Origin: Hyparrhenia diplandra
Taxonomy: Eukaryota; Streptophyta; Magnoliopsida; Poales; Poaceae
Assembly (NCBI GenBank): GCA_015847255.1
Contig: JADLZK010008400.1
Location: 41,373-105,372, forward strand
DNA: 64,000 bases
Direction: 5' to 3'
The first letter of the stretch is position 1. The number at the start of each line of letters is the position of its first letter. The notes beneath the pieces are model-generated. The model saw only the letters and a list, made by a program, of their open reading frames with translations. It ran no database searches and was not told the DNA's origin. The translations under genes and the position numbers were made by a program. Positions 37,557 to 49,266 of the stretch are shown piece by piece.

Positions 37557-39217
37557 TTGAATCTCTCCTTCCTTTCCCTAATAATCCAAGCTTTTCCGCC
37601 AGGTGTCAGTGCCACACGCGTCAAGAACCAAAACCTCCGAACAGCTAAGCATCACTTCAAAAATTCAAATGGGGGCTCTTAAGTTCAGAGGGAAGGACCT
37701 GCGTTGTGTTTTTTTCCTTTGAAGAATTCAGGGCCTTGCTTTGTAATATATGTTTCTCCTTTGTCCGGCGTTTGTTTCGTAATTAATGAAAACGGACCAT
37801 CTCTTTCCAAAGCATAATAAAAATGAACGATAATGCGTGCGCAACTCAAAACTTCTCCCTCCTTCCTAAAAATAAGTGTCGTTCTCGCTTCCCTAGAAAT
37901 AACTCCCGGCAATTACTCCTCTATCATCTTTTGTTAGGCGCGGAAGCTAGTTTTACCAATACCAAGGAATCTCCGATAACAAGGTCGAGCATTTAATGAC
38001 ACTGAGCTGTGAGGATTGTGTGCCTTGTGTATGGATGCATACATGCAGACGTTTCAAAGCTCAAGTGAAACGTTGGTTGGCTCCACCTCCCCGGCCGGTC
38101 GGCTGCCTATCCATCAAATGACCTCAATTTCTAGAAGCTTCCTCCACCGACCTATGGGATCCCTAAATCATATCTAACTATTGATTTAGGTCGGTTTGAT
38201 CCGACAGCTACGATCGATCCTCGGGACTATAAATAAAGAGGAAAGATCCCCGAAACTATAATTCATTATTCGGAAGCAAACCTTCGATCAGTACATTCAA
38301 CCAAAAGTTCTTCCATCGCTGTATTCTTTGTCCTTTGTCCTTTTCAAGTATACAACTTTTTAGCATGATGCATCCTCACTTCCAACTTTTAAAACACCTA
38401 GAAGCACATCAGATGATGGCTTGTCCTTTTCCTTTCCATAAAACACTATAGAGAAACAGGGGTGGGTGGATACAAGTTATACATGTTGATGTTGATGAAC
38501 ATGGACAATTTAAATAAAAAATCTTTGTCTTCAGTTGTTTCAATTGTTTTAGAGAAATCTTAAATCAACACATTCTCACCTCAGGTGGTGTTATACAAAA
38601 AACGGTCCTAGTATCCATTTTTTTGAGAATTAGGTCGGCGGTGATCGATGCGATTTCTAGAAACATTTCTTCTCCATGTCAAGCGAACCACAAAATTGTA
38701 GAAGCTAGATAAAATTGTACAAGGAAATGTCAATGCAAATAAATACCTCTACAACTTGATCGGCATCGGACGGTCCAAAATATAAATCATGAAAAAAGTA
38801 ATAAAAAACTATGAAAATATGTAAAGCAATATACACCGTACAATAAGCAACCCAGTGTAAATAACTTACCTGATCTCAGTATTTCACAAGTGCATCCTTG
38901 TTCCATGAACGATTCTAAAGAATATTGACAAAGATTCAATAAAACAATATAAAGAGCTCATGTGTTTTATTGGGAAAAGGGGTTGTTAAGGCAAAAACCA
39001 GAGCCGCTTTGGAAGTTGGCACATGAGCTTCAAGATGTCTTTACACTTTCTGATTGGTGTGTGCTTGTTGAAACAAAATTTAGTATACACAACATCAACC
39101 TTAGATTAGTTAACACTGTACCAATTGGAAAAAAACAAAGAATTCTGCACGATTCCTTACGGATGTATGAAAAGCCACCAACATCAACCTTAGATTAGTT
39201 AACATTGTAGCTATATT

Positions 39218-39447
39218 CTCTAGTAGCCATCATCCATCAATGAACGAAGGAGCAAGCGAGGTCCCAATGGTGACCCAAGTCCTAACCCACTAGGTCTTGA
39301 GCAAATGAATCCATACCGCATACCACAACAACACATGCGGGCTGATTGATTCTCCGATACCTACGCTGCACCACGCATCTAATATGCAATGCAAGTAGCA
39401 TCACCCTCAGGCCAGTGAATATGCATTTGTGCTTTATTAGGGAGAGG
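39218..39447. repeat. Direct duplicate unit 2 (partner at 37288-37556)
   Basis: This is the shorter copy of the unit described at 37288-37556, in the same orientation about 1.9 kb away. It has lost a middle portion around the TGATCACTGCTTAATTGAGC region of unit 1. Confidence 0.8.
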
Positions 39448-39927
39448 AAGGAGGACAAGAGTGGTGGTTCCAAAAACCTTGTCGGAGGTCTTGACTCCTT
39501 CCTCCAGAGCGCCTCAACGGGCGACTCGGGAGGCGGCTCAAGGCCGGGCGGTAGGGCCCCCCAACCTAGCCTCTCCTCCGACCACCGTCATGCCGCCCTC
39601 TAGCTTATGGCAGCGGCGGTCCCCAAAAGGGCATTGTTCGCTGCTCCTTCTCCGTCCTCTAACCCATCTACGCACCCCCGGCGGTGTTCGGCGGCGAGCG
39701 ATGGCAATCGGTCTGATCCTGGGCCCTTGGTGCCGGATCCATCGTCTTCAAGTGCGTTGGCCGCTTGCGGACTTCCCTGTTGTTGGCTTGTGGCGAGGAG
39801 TCCACCGGAGGTGAGTAGTGGCATTCGGCGGCGGCCGGCCAAATCCAGGGCCCTAGTGCCGGATCCGCCGTCTACGGCCACGCGCGGGCTGCTCGCGGCC
39901 ACCCACGGCGGTGGCTCGGTGTCGGCA

Positions 39928-41664
39928 TGTTATAAGGTCCTAGATGGCTAGAGGGGGGGTGAATAGCCTATAAAAATTTTCTACAAGCTCAACTAAGCAA
40001 ACCGATTAGTATAAAAAACGGCGTGAAAGCGGTTTGCACTAGCTCTAATGGTCAAGCAAGCCTTCTAGTGACAAGAATAAATAATTCTAAGATCTCTAGT
40101 CCACTCAAGGTCTATGTCACTACTCTAACTAATGAACAATCCTAATATGGTCCTTATGCTAGCAAGAACAACTACACAAGGCAAAGCTAGCTCTCTACAC
40201 AAAGTAAACTAGGAAAGTAAAGCAAGAGTGAGAAGCTCGTTATACCGCCTTGTAGAGGATGTCAACCAATCAGGGATGAGGATGAACAATCAATCACTCG
40301 ATGGTGATGATCCACACACGAAGACAATGAACAAGTTGATTTGTTCACCCGGGAGTTCGCTTGTACACCGACAACTACTCTCGGTTGTGCCGACCCAAAC
40401 ACAAGGATGGTGTTTGAGCTAGGCGGTGCCCTTGCTAGCCTCAACACACCACTCAACAAGTGTGGTACCCAAAGCACGAGCAATGTATTCCTTGCACTTT
40501 GTCTTCCCGACGAGGAGTGCGTAATCCTCTCACAAATCAACCGGAGGTGGCCAAGAAACAATCACCTCTTCTTGCCAACGCCTCCACCACTTCACCAAGC
40601 CGGCTAGGAGCGGTGTCTCCAAGAGAAACGGGAAATCCACCGTCTCACAACGATCCCCAAGTACCTCTAGATGCAAGAACTCGATGCAATGCACTAGGAT
40701 CAACTCTTCTCTCAAGAATGAAGCTCAAATCAAGAGTGAGAGAGGAGGGAGGCTTGCTTGCTTGCTCAAAGATGTTAGGAGTGATTCAAAATGACCAAGA
40801 GAGAGAGAGCAAGTGGCAGCCAAGGTGGTATATATAGGCCACACCACGAAATGTGGTGGAAAGGGTGGAAAACACACTTTCTGCGGCCTGACCGGACGCA
40901 CTGACCGGACTCACCAGTGAGTCCGGTCGGTGGGTCCGGTCACAACCGACAAGCCAAAACCAGCGCCTGGACCCTGCCCTTGGAGCGTCCGGTCAGCGTC
41001 CGATCGGTGCTTCCGTCGCCAAGACCGGAAGCATCCGGTCACAGCGTCGTCGACCCTCGGCCGAAAGCTCCCAAACATGCTCGCCCGGACACACCGACCG
41101 GACCGTCCGGTCACTTCCGACCAGCTTCCGGTCGGTGCGTCCGGTCACGCCAGAGCTGCGAAAACTCGTCGTTTTGTCGCCGTTCCTTCGCCTTTGCTCC
41201 AAACCGACTTCCGTCACTTGTTTCTTGTTGCCGACACGCCGAAGAACACCTCGACACCATGTGTTAGCATTTTTGAAACCATTTTCGACAAGGACGGAGT
41301 TAGCACTTTAGGTTAGAATGCATGCATATGAGACTTGAACCTAAAGGCACGTGAGGATCGATATGCACGAAAGTTTTTCCCTCTTTATAGTACGGCTTAT
41401 CGATCCTATAACCACCCACACCCTCTATGGTGTCTTGGGTGTGAAATCAAAAGCCCTATGGTCATACCTTTGCCTTGGGACCTTTGATCTCGAAACTCCA
41501 CCGAGTTGCATGCTTGATCAACTTTTGGATCACCTTGACCCTTCATCCATGATCACAATGCACCAACTCCGGCACGACCAATTTCCAATCTAATCAAACA
41601 CTTAGCATCGAGAGATTAGTCCTTAGGTGTCACTAATTAGCCAAAACCAAACTAGAGATCTTCA
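39928..41664 (-). repeat. Copia 3' LTR (1737 bp)
   Basis: In element orientation it begins TGAAGATCTC and ends CTTATAACA, giving the TG...CA termini. It contains the grass-LTR signature GGTCCTAGATGGCTAGAGGG near its outer end, a TATATATA box on the minus strand at about 40832-40840, and a CCGGTC-rich tract at 40880-41150. Confidence 0.85.
40832..40840 (-). promoter_or_regulatory. LTR TATA box
   Basis: A TATATATA stretch inside the 3' LTR, with the counterpart CATATATAGGCC at 48413-48424 in the other LTR. It is placed as expected for the minus-strand LTR promoter. It is inferred from position and conservation between the two copies. Confidence 0.5.
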
Positions 41665-41680
41665 ATCTCCTCCTTTTTGG
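41665..41680 (-). other. Polypurine tract
   Basis: On the minus strand this reads CCAAAAAGGAGGAGAT, directly before the 3' LTR. It is the plus-strand primer site of the copia element and fixes the LTR boundary at 41664/41665. Confidence 0.85.
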
Positions 41681-42765
41681 TAATTGGTGACAACCCGCAT
41701 AAAGGTTTTATGATTAAAGTTTTTGAACATACAACGGTTGTCCAAGCATTTTGCTTACAATCATAGGATTGGACAATCATCATAGTTCGGTTTTTGTAGC
41801 AAGAGCTCCCCCTACATGTATGCCACGAGTTTGGAACGAAGCATTGCATACATGTATGAATATTGAAATTGAGGGTGAGCTATGTTACCAAAATGATGCT
41901 TAAGGTGATAGAAATGGACCTTTGAAGCGTGATACCAATTGGAGTTGCGCCATTTTCACCATACAAGCATCAAGGTAACTAGATTTTCATCAAAACTCAA
42001 GGTACCACGTGAGATCACATTATGAGCAAGGTACTTGAATTAAGAGCGAAAATTTAGAAAATCTAGCTAGCTCCTATGCAAGCTAGTTATCAACCACTTG
42101 TAAAGCATCTTACTCAACTATCATACACCACACAAGCATGTATATAGAATTTAAATACATGTGCAATGAGCAAGTCATATGTTAGTGCACAATCAAATGC
42201 AACAAATTGTTTATGAGCTTGCTCCCCCTACTTGTGTGAACCACTTGTTAACTCATGAACCACATGAGAGGTTTTCAAAAACATGTGAAATTTTTAATTT
42301 TTCAAAACCTTTCATGCACTAATCTCTCCCCATTTGTCGACAATTTCCACAAAAGGTATGACCATGTTGTGTTATGGAAGAGAGAATAGTGCTCAAATTG
42401 GTCAAATTTGGATCACCTGTCAAACATATATTTCGGTTTGAACCAAAGACAAGCTTCTTCACACCTCATGACAAGGGTTATCTTGCCTATGTTGAAGCAT
42501 ATGTGTGAAAAGATAGCCAAATTCAACACTTGAGATTGCAAGCCCATAAACATGTCATATGTCATCACTAGATCAAACAAGCATAAAGAGCAATAGTGAT
42601 GGCACACATACATTGAAATCCTTTTATTTTTCATGAATGCTTCCTAAGGCACAAGTTATATGTCTATATGTTCTAAACATGTCCTTAGATATCATGAATG
42701 CCATGTCAAACAATGATACCTTTGCTTTGCTTGATGGAGGGGCATATCATGATAGTGGGGTGCAT
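41681..42765 (-). other. Non-coding 3' region of the copia element
   Basis: About 1.1 kb lies between the RNase H stop and the polypurine tract. It is AT-rich with no open frame on the element strand. Long 3' regions of this type occur in the Sirevirus group. No envelope-like frame is seen. Confidence 0.6.
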
Positions 42766-43122
42766 TCAACTCATGTTGGAGAAGTCAAGGATATTCAACT
42801 CATTTCTTAGCTTGCAAAACCTCTTCTCATCTAGTGGCTTTGTAAAGATATCGGCCAATTGATCTTTGGTGCCAATAGGTTGGATAGCAATATCACCCTT
42901 TTGTTGATGATCTCTAATGAAGTGATGCCTTATGTCAATGTGCTTGGTTCTTGTATGTTGAACCGGGTTTTGAGTCATCTTGCAAGCACTTTCATTGTCA
43001 CAATACAAAGGCACATGATGGAAATCAAATCCATAATCCTTCAAAGTTGATCTCATCCATAGCAATTGTGCACAACAACTACCGGCACTAATGTATTCGG
43101 CCTCGGCGGTTGAAAATGTCAC
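42766..43122 (-). pseudogene. Copia RNase H, separate frame
   Basis: This holds the C-terminal RNase H part of the copia polyprotein. Visible motifs are STAEAEYIS, the YCDNESA stretch, KHIDIRHHFIRD and the ending ADIFTKPLDE. It lies in a different frame from the reverse transcriptase, which ends at 43152, so a frameshift separates them near 43.15-43.2 kb. The family function is removal of RNA from the cDNA hybrid. Confidence 0.9.
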
Positions 43123-43151
43123 ACCGGTTTGCTTCTTTGAGGACCAAGATA

Positions 43152-44721
43152 CTAGAGATCTTCCAAGGAATTGACAAGTGCCACTTGTGCTTCTTCTATC
43201 AACCTTGCATCCCCATAGTCGGAGTCCGAATATCCAATAAGCTCAAAGTTTGACCCCTTGGGATACCATAGCCCAACATTTTGTGTGTGTTTCAAGTACC
43301 TCAATATTCTTTTTGATGCGGTGAGATGACTTTCTCTAGGTGAGGATTGAAATCTTGCACACTTGCCCACACTAAACATCACATCGGGCCTAGAAGCGGT
43401 CATATAGAGTAAGCTTCCAATCAATGACCTATAGTACCTTTGATCAACCATATTGCCACTTTCATCATTGTCCAATGATCCATTGGTACCCATTGGTGTA
43501 TTGATGCCCTTTGCATCTTGCAATCCAAACCTCTTGACCATGTCTCTAATGTATTTTCCTTGACTAATGAAGGTGCCATTCTTTATTTGCTTGATTTGTA
43601 GACCAAGGAAATATGTGAGCTCTCCAAGCATAGACATTTCAAACTCTTTTGCCATCATCTTGGCAAACTCTTCACAATACTCTTGATTTGTTGATCCAAA
43701 GATGATATCATCAACATATATTTGCATGACAAACAAATCCTTTCCAATCTTCTTGGTGAAAAGAGTAGTGTCAACTTTATCCATTTTGAAGCCTTTCTTG
43801 AGTAAGAAGCCTCTCAACCTCTCATACCATGCTCTAGGTGCTTGCTTCAACCCATACAATGCCTTGTTCAACTTGTACACATGGTTGGGATGATGGTAAT
43901 CTTTAAAACCGGGTGGTTGCTCAAAATACACTAGCTCATTGATGAAGCCATTGAGAAAAGCACTCTTGACATCCATTTGATAGAGCTTGATGTTGTGTGC
44001 ACATGCATAGGCCAATAGAATTCTTATTGCCTCTAATCTTGCAACCGAGACATAAGTTTCACCAAAGTCAAGACCCTCTACTTGAGTGTAACCTTGTGCC
44101 ACTAATCTTGCTTTGTTTCTCACAACAATGCCATCTTCATCTTGCTTGTTCTTGAACACCCATTTGGTTCCAATGACATTGTAATCTTTTGGTCTCTCTA
44201 CCAATTCCCAAACCTTGTTTCTGTCAAAGTTATTGAGCTCCTCTTGCATTGCAATAACCCATTCTTCATCCTTCAAGGCATCATCTACCTTTTTCGGGCT
44301 CCTCTTGTGACACAAAGGCAAAGTGTTCATAAAAGGCCGCTAGCATTCCTCTTGTTTGTACTCCACTTGCAATATCACCAACAATTTGATCAATTGGGTG
44401 ATCTCTAGCTACGCTTGAGCTTTGGAGTATTGGAGCTTGATTGCTTGAGCTTGGTTGACCACTAGTTATTGCTTGAGATGATGTACTAGCTTGTTGTTGA
44501 TCTTGAGGTTGAGCACCACTAGCTTGAGTGATTTGTACTTCATCTTTGTCATCATCAACTTGAGTTGGCCTAATATCACCAATGTCCATGCCTCTCATGG
44601 CATTTACCAATTGAGTTCCACTAACATCATCAAGGTTCTCATCTTCATCTTGGGACCCATTGGTTTCATCAAATTCAACATCATGGACTTCTTCTAACAC
44701 TCCACTTGAATTGTTCCACAC
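43152..44721 (-). pseudogene. Copia reverse transcriptase with upstream acidic/Gln-rich spacer
   Basis: Frame 44330-43152 carries the copia RT: WVFKNKQDEDG, KARLVAQGYTQ, QMDVKSAFLNG, LYGLKQAPRAWY and the active-site YVDD. A connecting region TASRPDVMFSVG follows. The preceding frame (44721-44281) is the Ser/Gln/Asp-rich linker between integrase and RT. The two frames overlap at 44281-44330, so they are joined by a frame change. The RT frame is lost near 43.2 kb, before RNase H. Confidence 0.93.
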
Positions 44722-45960
44722 TCTATATGCTTTGCTTGTGGTGGAATAACCAAAAGTAGGAACCCCTCATCACACCTCTTGTCAAACTTGCCAAGTCTTG
44801 CACCCTTCTTCAATATGTAGCATTTGCATCCAAACACTCTAAAGTATGCAATGGTTGGCTTTCTTCCATTCAATAGCTCATAAGGTGTCTTGTTCATCAT
44901 GGGATGGCAATACAATCTATTGATGTAGTGGCATACGGTGTTGATTGCTTCGGCCTAAAATGATTGACTCACATTGTACTCACTAAGCATTGATCTTGCC
45001 ATCTCAATGAGAGTCCTATTCTTCCTCTCAACTAGGCCATTTGATTGTGGTGTGTATTTGGCCGAAAGTTGATGCATAATCCCATAGTCATCACATAGCT
45101 CATCAACTCTTGTGTTCTTGAACTCACTTCCATTGTCACTTCTCACTTTCTTCACTATGATATCAAACTCATTGTGCACCCTCTTGAGAAATGTCTTGAA
45201 CAATGAATACACATCACTCTTGTCATTGCGAAAGAACACCCAAGTGAATCATGTATAGTCATCCACAATCACAAATCCATACTTGTTGCCACCAATGCTT
45301 GTGTATGCGGTTAGGCCAAACAAGTCAATATGAATCAAGTCAAATGCCTTGCAAGTACTCATGAAGCTCTTCTTTGGATGAGTATTGGCAACTTGCTTCC
45401 CCGGCTTGACATGCACTACATAGTTTGTCCTTGTCAAAGTGAACATCCTTCAAGCCTCTTACTAGATCATGTGTCACTAACTTGTTGAGTTGCTTCATGC
45501 CAACATGACCAAGTCTTCTATGCCATAGCCAACCCATGCTAGATTGAGATATCAAGCATGTACTAATTTAAGTCTCACTAGCACCAAAATCCACAAGGTA
45601 GAGGTTGTCAAATCTTATTCCCTTGAAGATCAAGCTTGAGTCTTTTGTATTCACTATCTCAACACTATCTTCACCAAAGATACACTTGTAACCAAGATCA
45701 CAAATTTGTGCCACCGAAAGCAAATTGTACTTCAATATATCCACAAGTGCCACATTTGACAATGTCAAGTCATTAGATATTGCAATCTTGCCTATGCCTT
45801 ATATCTTGCCACTTTTGCTATCACCAAATGTAACAGGCTTGCCATTCTCTTGATTTAAATCAATAGTGTTGAACTTCCTTGTATCACCGGTCATATGTTG
45901 AGTGCACCCACTATCAAGAATCCAATAATTGCCCCCAATCTTGTAATTCACCTACAAGGA
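44722..45960 (-). pseudogene. Copia protease, GAG-pre-integrase and integrase, interrupted
   Basis: In minus order: a protease core with DSG followed by TQHMTGD (about 45.9 kb); the GAG-pre-integrase zinc-binding segment LWHRRLGH ... CSACQAG (about 45.4-45.55 kb); and the integrase core with its D-D-E residues in HIDLFG, RSDNGSEF and VERKNR (45.3-45.0 kb). A C-terminal KTPYELLNGRKP segment follows at about 44.87 kb. In-frame stops occur near 45800, 45250 and 44955, so no functional product is expected. Confidence 0.88.
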
Positions 45961-47948
45961 AATCAATAATATTTAGGTACCCATTTACCTTTGGGTCCTT
46001 GAAGGTTAGCAACCAAAGCCTTTGGTACCCAAATTGCCTTCTTCTTTGGGCCAACAATGGGTGTACCAATGAACTTTGCCTTGACACCCTTCTCACCCTT
46101 GGTAAGCAAATAACAAGAATCAAAAGATATGGAATGCACTTTGCTTGATTTCTTGTTCATGTTGATTTTAGCACATTTTAGCTCTTGATGCCCCACTTGC
46201 TTGCGTCTATTGCAATAGAGCTCATTGCTCTTCACAAAGCTAGGCTTTGAAGTAGCAAAGGCCTTCTTGCCTTTCTTGGGGATATAGGCTAAGCCTTCCT
46301 TGTTAAGGGAAACCGTTGGCTACCCAATCACTTTAGCAAGCGGGCATCCCCACCATATGCCTTCTTCAAGGAGTGGGTGAGCTCATCCATCTCTCTTTTG
46401 AGAGTCTCATTCTCAACCTTTAGTGATGAATCTAAAATTACTCCATCACTAGTAGTAGAGCTTGAGTGGGTTGATGTGGATGTGGAAGGAATAGATGATT
46501 CTTCTACATCAACCACAAGGGTTTCATCTATGATGTCACATGTTGAACCAACATCCTTCTTGATGATTGAGCAAGCTCTATCATTCTTCTCTAAGAGCAA
46601 GTCATGGGCCTTTTGAAGCCTTGTGTGAGCTAGCTCCAATTCCCCATGGTCTTCCTCTAGACCCTCATGGGTGGCCTCTAGCTCCCTAAAGTTTTGCTCA
46701 AGAGTTTTTACACTCTTTTGCAAAGCTTTACATTCCTTGTCCTTAGTCTTAAGCATGATATGAGTTTGCTTAAGCATCTCTAAGAGATCATCTCTAGTGG
46801 GTTTATCATCATCATCACTATCACTATCACTATCATATTTTACTTCATTATCACTTAGTTCATCATGCTCATGCAATAATACCTTAGTGGCCTTAGCCAT
46901 AAAGCATGAAGGTGATGAGCCGAAGAGAGATGATGTCTTGTGTTGACCAATTGCACTCATGGCCTTGGGCTTCTCTTCCTCTTCATCAGATGAACCATCA
47001 CTATCCCAAGAGCAAACAAATGCACCATCATTTGTCTTCTTGAATGTCATTGATTTGCTCTTCTTGTTGGTCTTGCCACCCTTGTTTGCCTTGTGCATCT
47101 CTTTTTCTTTCTTGATTGGGCAATCGGCAAGGATGTGATAAGGGCTATCACACTCAAAGCACTTTCTTGGCTCTTCATTGCTCTTGGATGAGTCATTTCT
47201 TCTTCTAGAGCCTTGGCCAAACTTCTTACCCTTCAAGACCTTGTTGAAGTTCTTCACAAACATAGCAAACTCTTGATCTATCTCATCAAGATTGACTTCC
47301 CCATCATCTTCTTCTTGAGCCTTGGACTTGCCCTTGACCTTGGATGAGGTGGTGGCGGCCTTGAATGCCACAACCTTCTTGTTCTTGTCATCTTCCTTCT
47401 CCACTTCATCTTCCATGCCATCAACTTGATCATCGGTTAGCACCTCTCCAAGCAAGTCACTAGGTGTCATTGTGTCCAATGCACCTCTAAAGAGTATCTT
47501 TCTCAACATGGCAAATCTCTTGGGCAAGCACATCAAGAATTTGTGCACAAAGTCACGATCTAGGGTCTTCACACCCAATGCCTTGAGATCATTCATAATT
47601 ACATGGAGCCTATGAAATGTCTCTTTAATGGTCTCATCCTTCTTCATCTTGAAGTTCTCAAACTCACTCTTGAGAACATACAATTTGGCACTTTTCACCA
47701 CCTTAGTGCCCTCATAGGTCTCACATAGCTTCTCCCACACTTCACTTGCTTTCTCAAGGTCCTTGATGCCCTCAAACACCTTGACATCCATACCATTGTA
47801 CAATGTGTTCAATGCCATGGTGTTGCATTGCTTGTTTGACTTGTCGGGTGGGAGTGAGGTTGGTAGGATCAAGGATGACATAATCCTTCTCGGTCACTTC
47901 CCATACTTGGTCATTGATTGATCCCAAGTACATCCTCATGCATCTCTT
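45961..47948 (-). pseudogene. Copia gag with zinc knuckles, N-terminus deleted
   Basis: The longest frame is 47881-46328 (517 codons). It has the UBN2-type gag core (EKLCETYEGTKVV, LKSEFENFKM), a CCHC knuckle CFECDSPYHILADC, Lys-rich and Asp/Ser-rich tracts, and a coiled-coil C-terminal part. A second knuckle-like segment YCNRRKQVGHQELKC lies in another frame at about 46.2 kb. More gag sequence continues upstream to about 47948 in a shifted frame, then joins LTR sequence directly. The start of gag is therefore missing. Confidence 0.9.
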
Positions 47949-49266
47949 CAAGTCTATGTCACTACTAGCTACTTCAACGTTTCAATAAGGTCCTGACCAC
48001 ACAAGGCAAGGTTAGCTCTTACCAAAGTAAGCTAGGAAAGTAATGTAAGAGAGAGAGAGACTTGTTATACCGACTCTGTAGAGACTATGAACCAATCACC
48101 GGAAGAGGAACCAATCAACACAATGAGATGAAGAACCGCACAATGAACACGTGCTTGATTTGTTCACCGGGAGTTCGCTTGCACGACGTTACTTCCTCCC
48201 ACAAAGCCGACCAACACAAGGATGGTGTTTGAGCCAGGCGGTGCCCTTTGCTAGCTCAACACACCACTCAACAAGTGTGGGTATGCGTAAGACACGAGCA
48301 ATGTATTCCTTACACTTTGTCTAAAATCCACGAGGAGTTTGTTTGCTTGCTCAAAGGTGTTAGGAGGATTCAAAATGACCAAGAGAGAGAGCAAGTGGCT
48401 TGCCAACAACTCCATATATAGGCCACACCACTAAATGTGGTCCAAAGGGTGGAAACCACGCTCACAACGATCCCCCGACCGAGATGCAAGAATCGATGCA
48501 CTGCACTAGGAGTCAACTCTTCTCAAGAATGAAGCTCAAATCAAGAATGAGAGAGGAGGCCGCTTGCCCGCTTGCTTGAAAGATCGGTTAGGAGCTGATT
48601 CAAATGACCAAGACGAGCAAGGGCAGCCAGCGCGGGCCCCCACACCACGACGGGAAGCTGGGAGGAACCCTTCGCTAGACGCGACCGGAGACGGAAGGGC
48701 CCGGCCAGCCGAGTCCGGGCCCGGGTCCGGCCACAAGGCCCGGCCACCCCCGTAGCCGCAATTTGGCCCCTCGCTCGCTGCTCCTTCGCTTTGCTCCAAA
48801 ACCGGAAGCATCCGCTACTTGTTTTGTCGGCCCACTAATAAACCCCGAAAAACATGGCCTCGACACCCATGCACGCAAAGATTTTTCAAAACCATTTCAT
48901 AAGGACTAATGAGCTCTTTAGGTTAGAATGCATGCATATGAGACTTGAACCTAAAGGCACGTGAGGATCGATATGTACGAAAAAGTTTCCCTTTATAAGA
49001 CGGCTTATCGATCCTATAATCACCCACACCCTCTATGGTGTCTTGGGTGTGAAATCAAAAGCCCTATGGTTATACCTTGCCTTGGGACCTTGATCTCCAA
49101 ACCACCGACTGCATGCTTGATCAACTTGGGATCACCCGATCCATCCTCCATGATCACTATGCATCAACTCCCAGACGACCAATCTCCAATCATGTCAAAC
49201 ACTTAGCATTGAGAGATTAGTCCTTAGGGTGTCACTTAATTAGCCAAAACCAAACTAGAGATCTTC
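47949..49266 (-). repeat. Copia 5' LTR, truncated and rearranged
   Basis: It aligns with the 3' LTR from GTCTATGTCACTACT rightward to AGAGATCTTC, lacking about 170 bp of the end next to gag. The block with TTGCTTGCTCAAAGATGTTA and AAAATGACCAAGAGAGAG occurs twice, near 48350 and 48560. Many small deletions separate it from the 3' LTR. Confidence 0.85.

Larger units (their letters stand above)
36547..39927. other. Intergenic with diverged direct repeats; no supported gene
   Basis: The stretch 36.5-37.2 kb is GC-rich and open in several frames without recognisable domains. A ~250-bp unit at 37288-37556 recurs at 39218-39447. A short repeat, AACATCAACCTTAGATTAGT, occurs near 39090 and 39180. The stretch 39.45-39.93 kb is GC-rich repeat-like DNA against which the copia LTR abuts. 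Confidence 0.5.
39928..49266 (-). mobile_element. Broken Ty1/copia LTR retrotransposon, Sirevirus-like
   Basis: On the minus strand the order is 5' LTR (truncated), gag, protease, integrase, reverse transcriptase, RNase H, a 1.1-kb non-coding region, polypurine tract and 3' LTR. Integrase before reverse transcriptase defines copia. The long gag with a zinc knuckle and an Asp/Ser/Gln-rich spacer between integrase and RT suggests the Sirevirus lineage. The coding region is interrupted by stop codons and frame changes in every part, so the copy is inactive. The primer-binding site, leader and gag N-terminus are deleted. No matching 5-bp target duplication is found: CGGCA on the left, TCAAC on the right. 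Confidence 0.92.
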
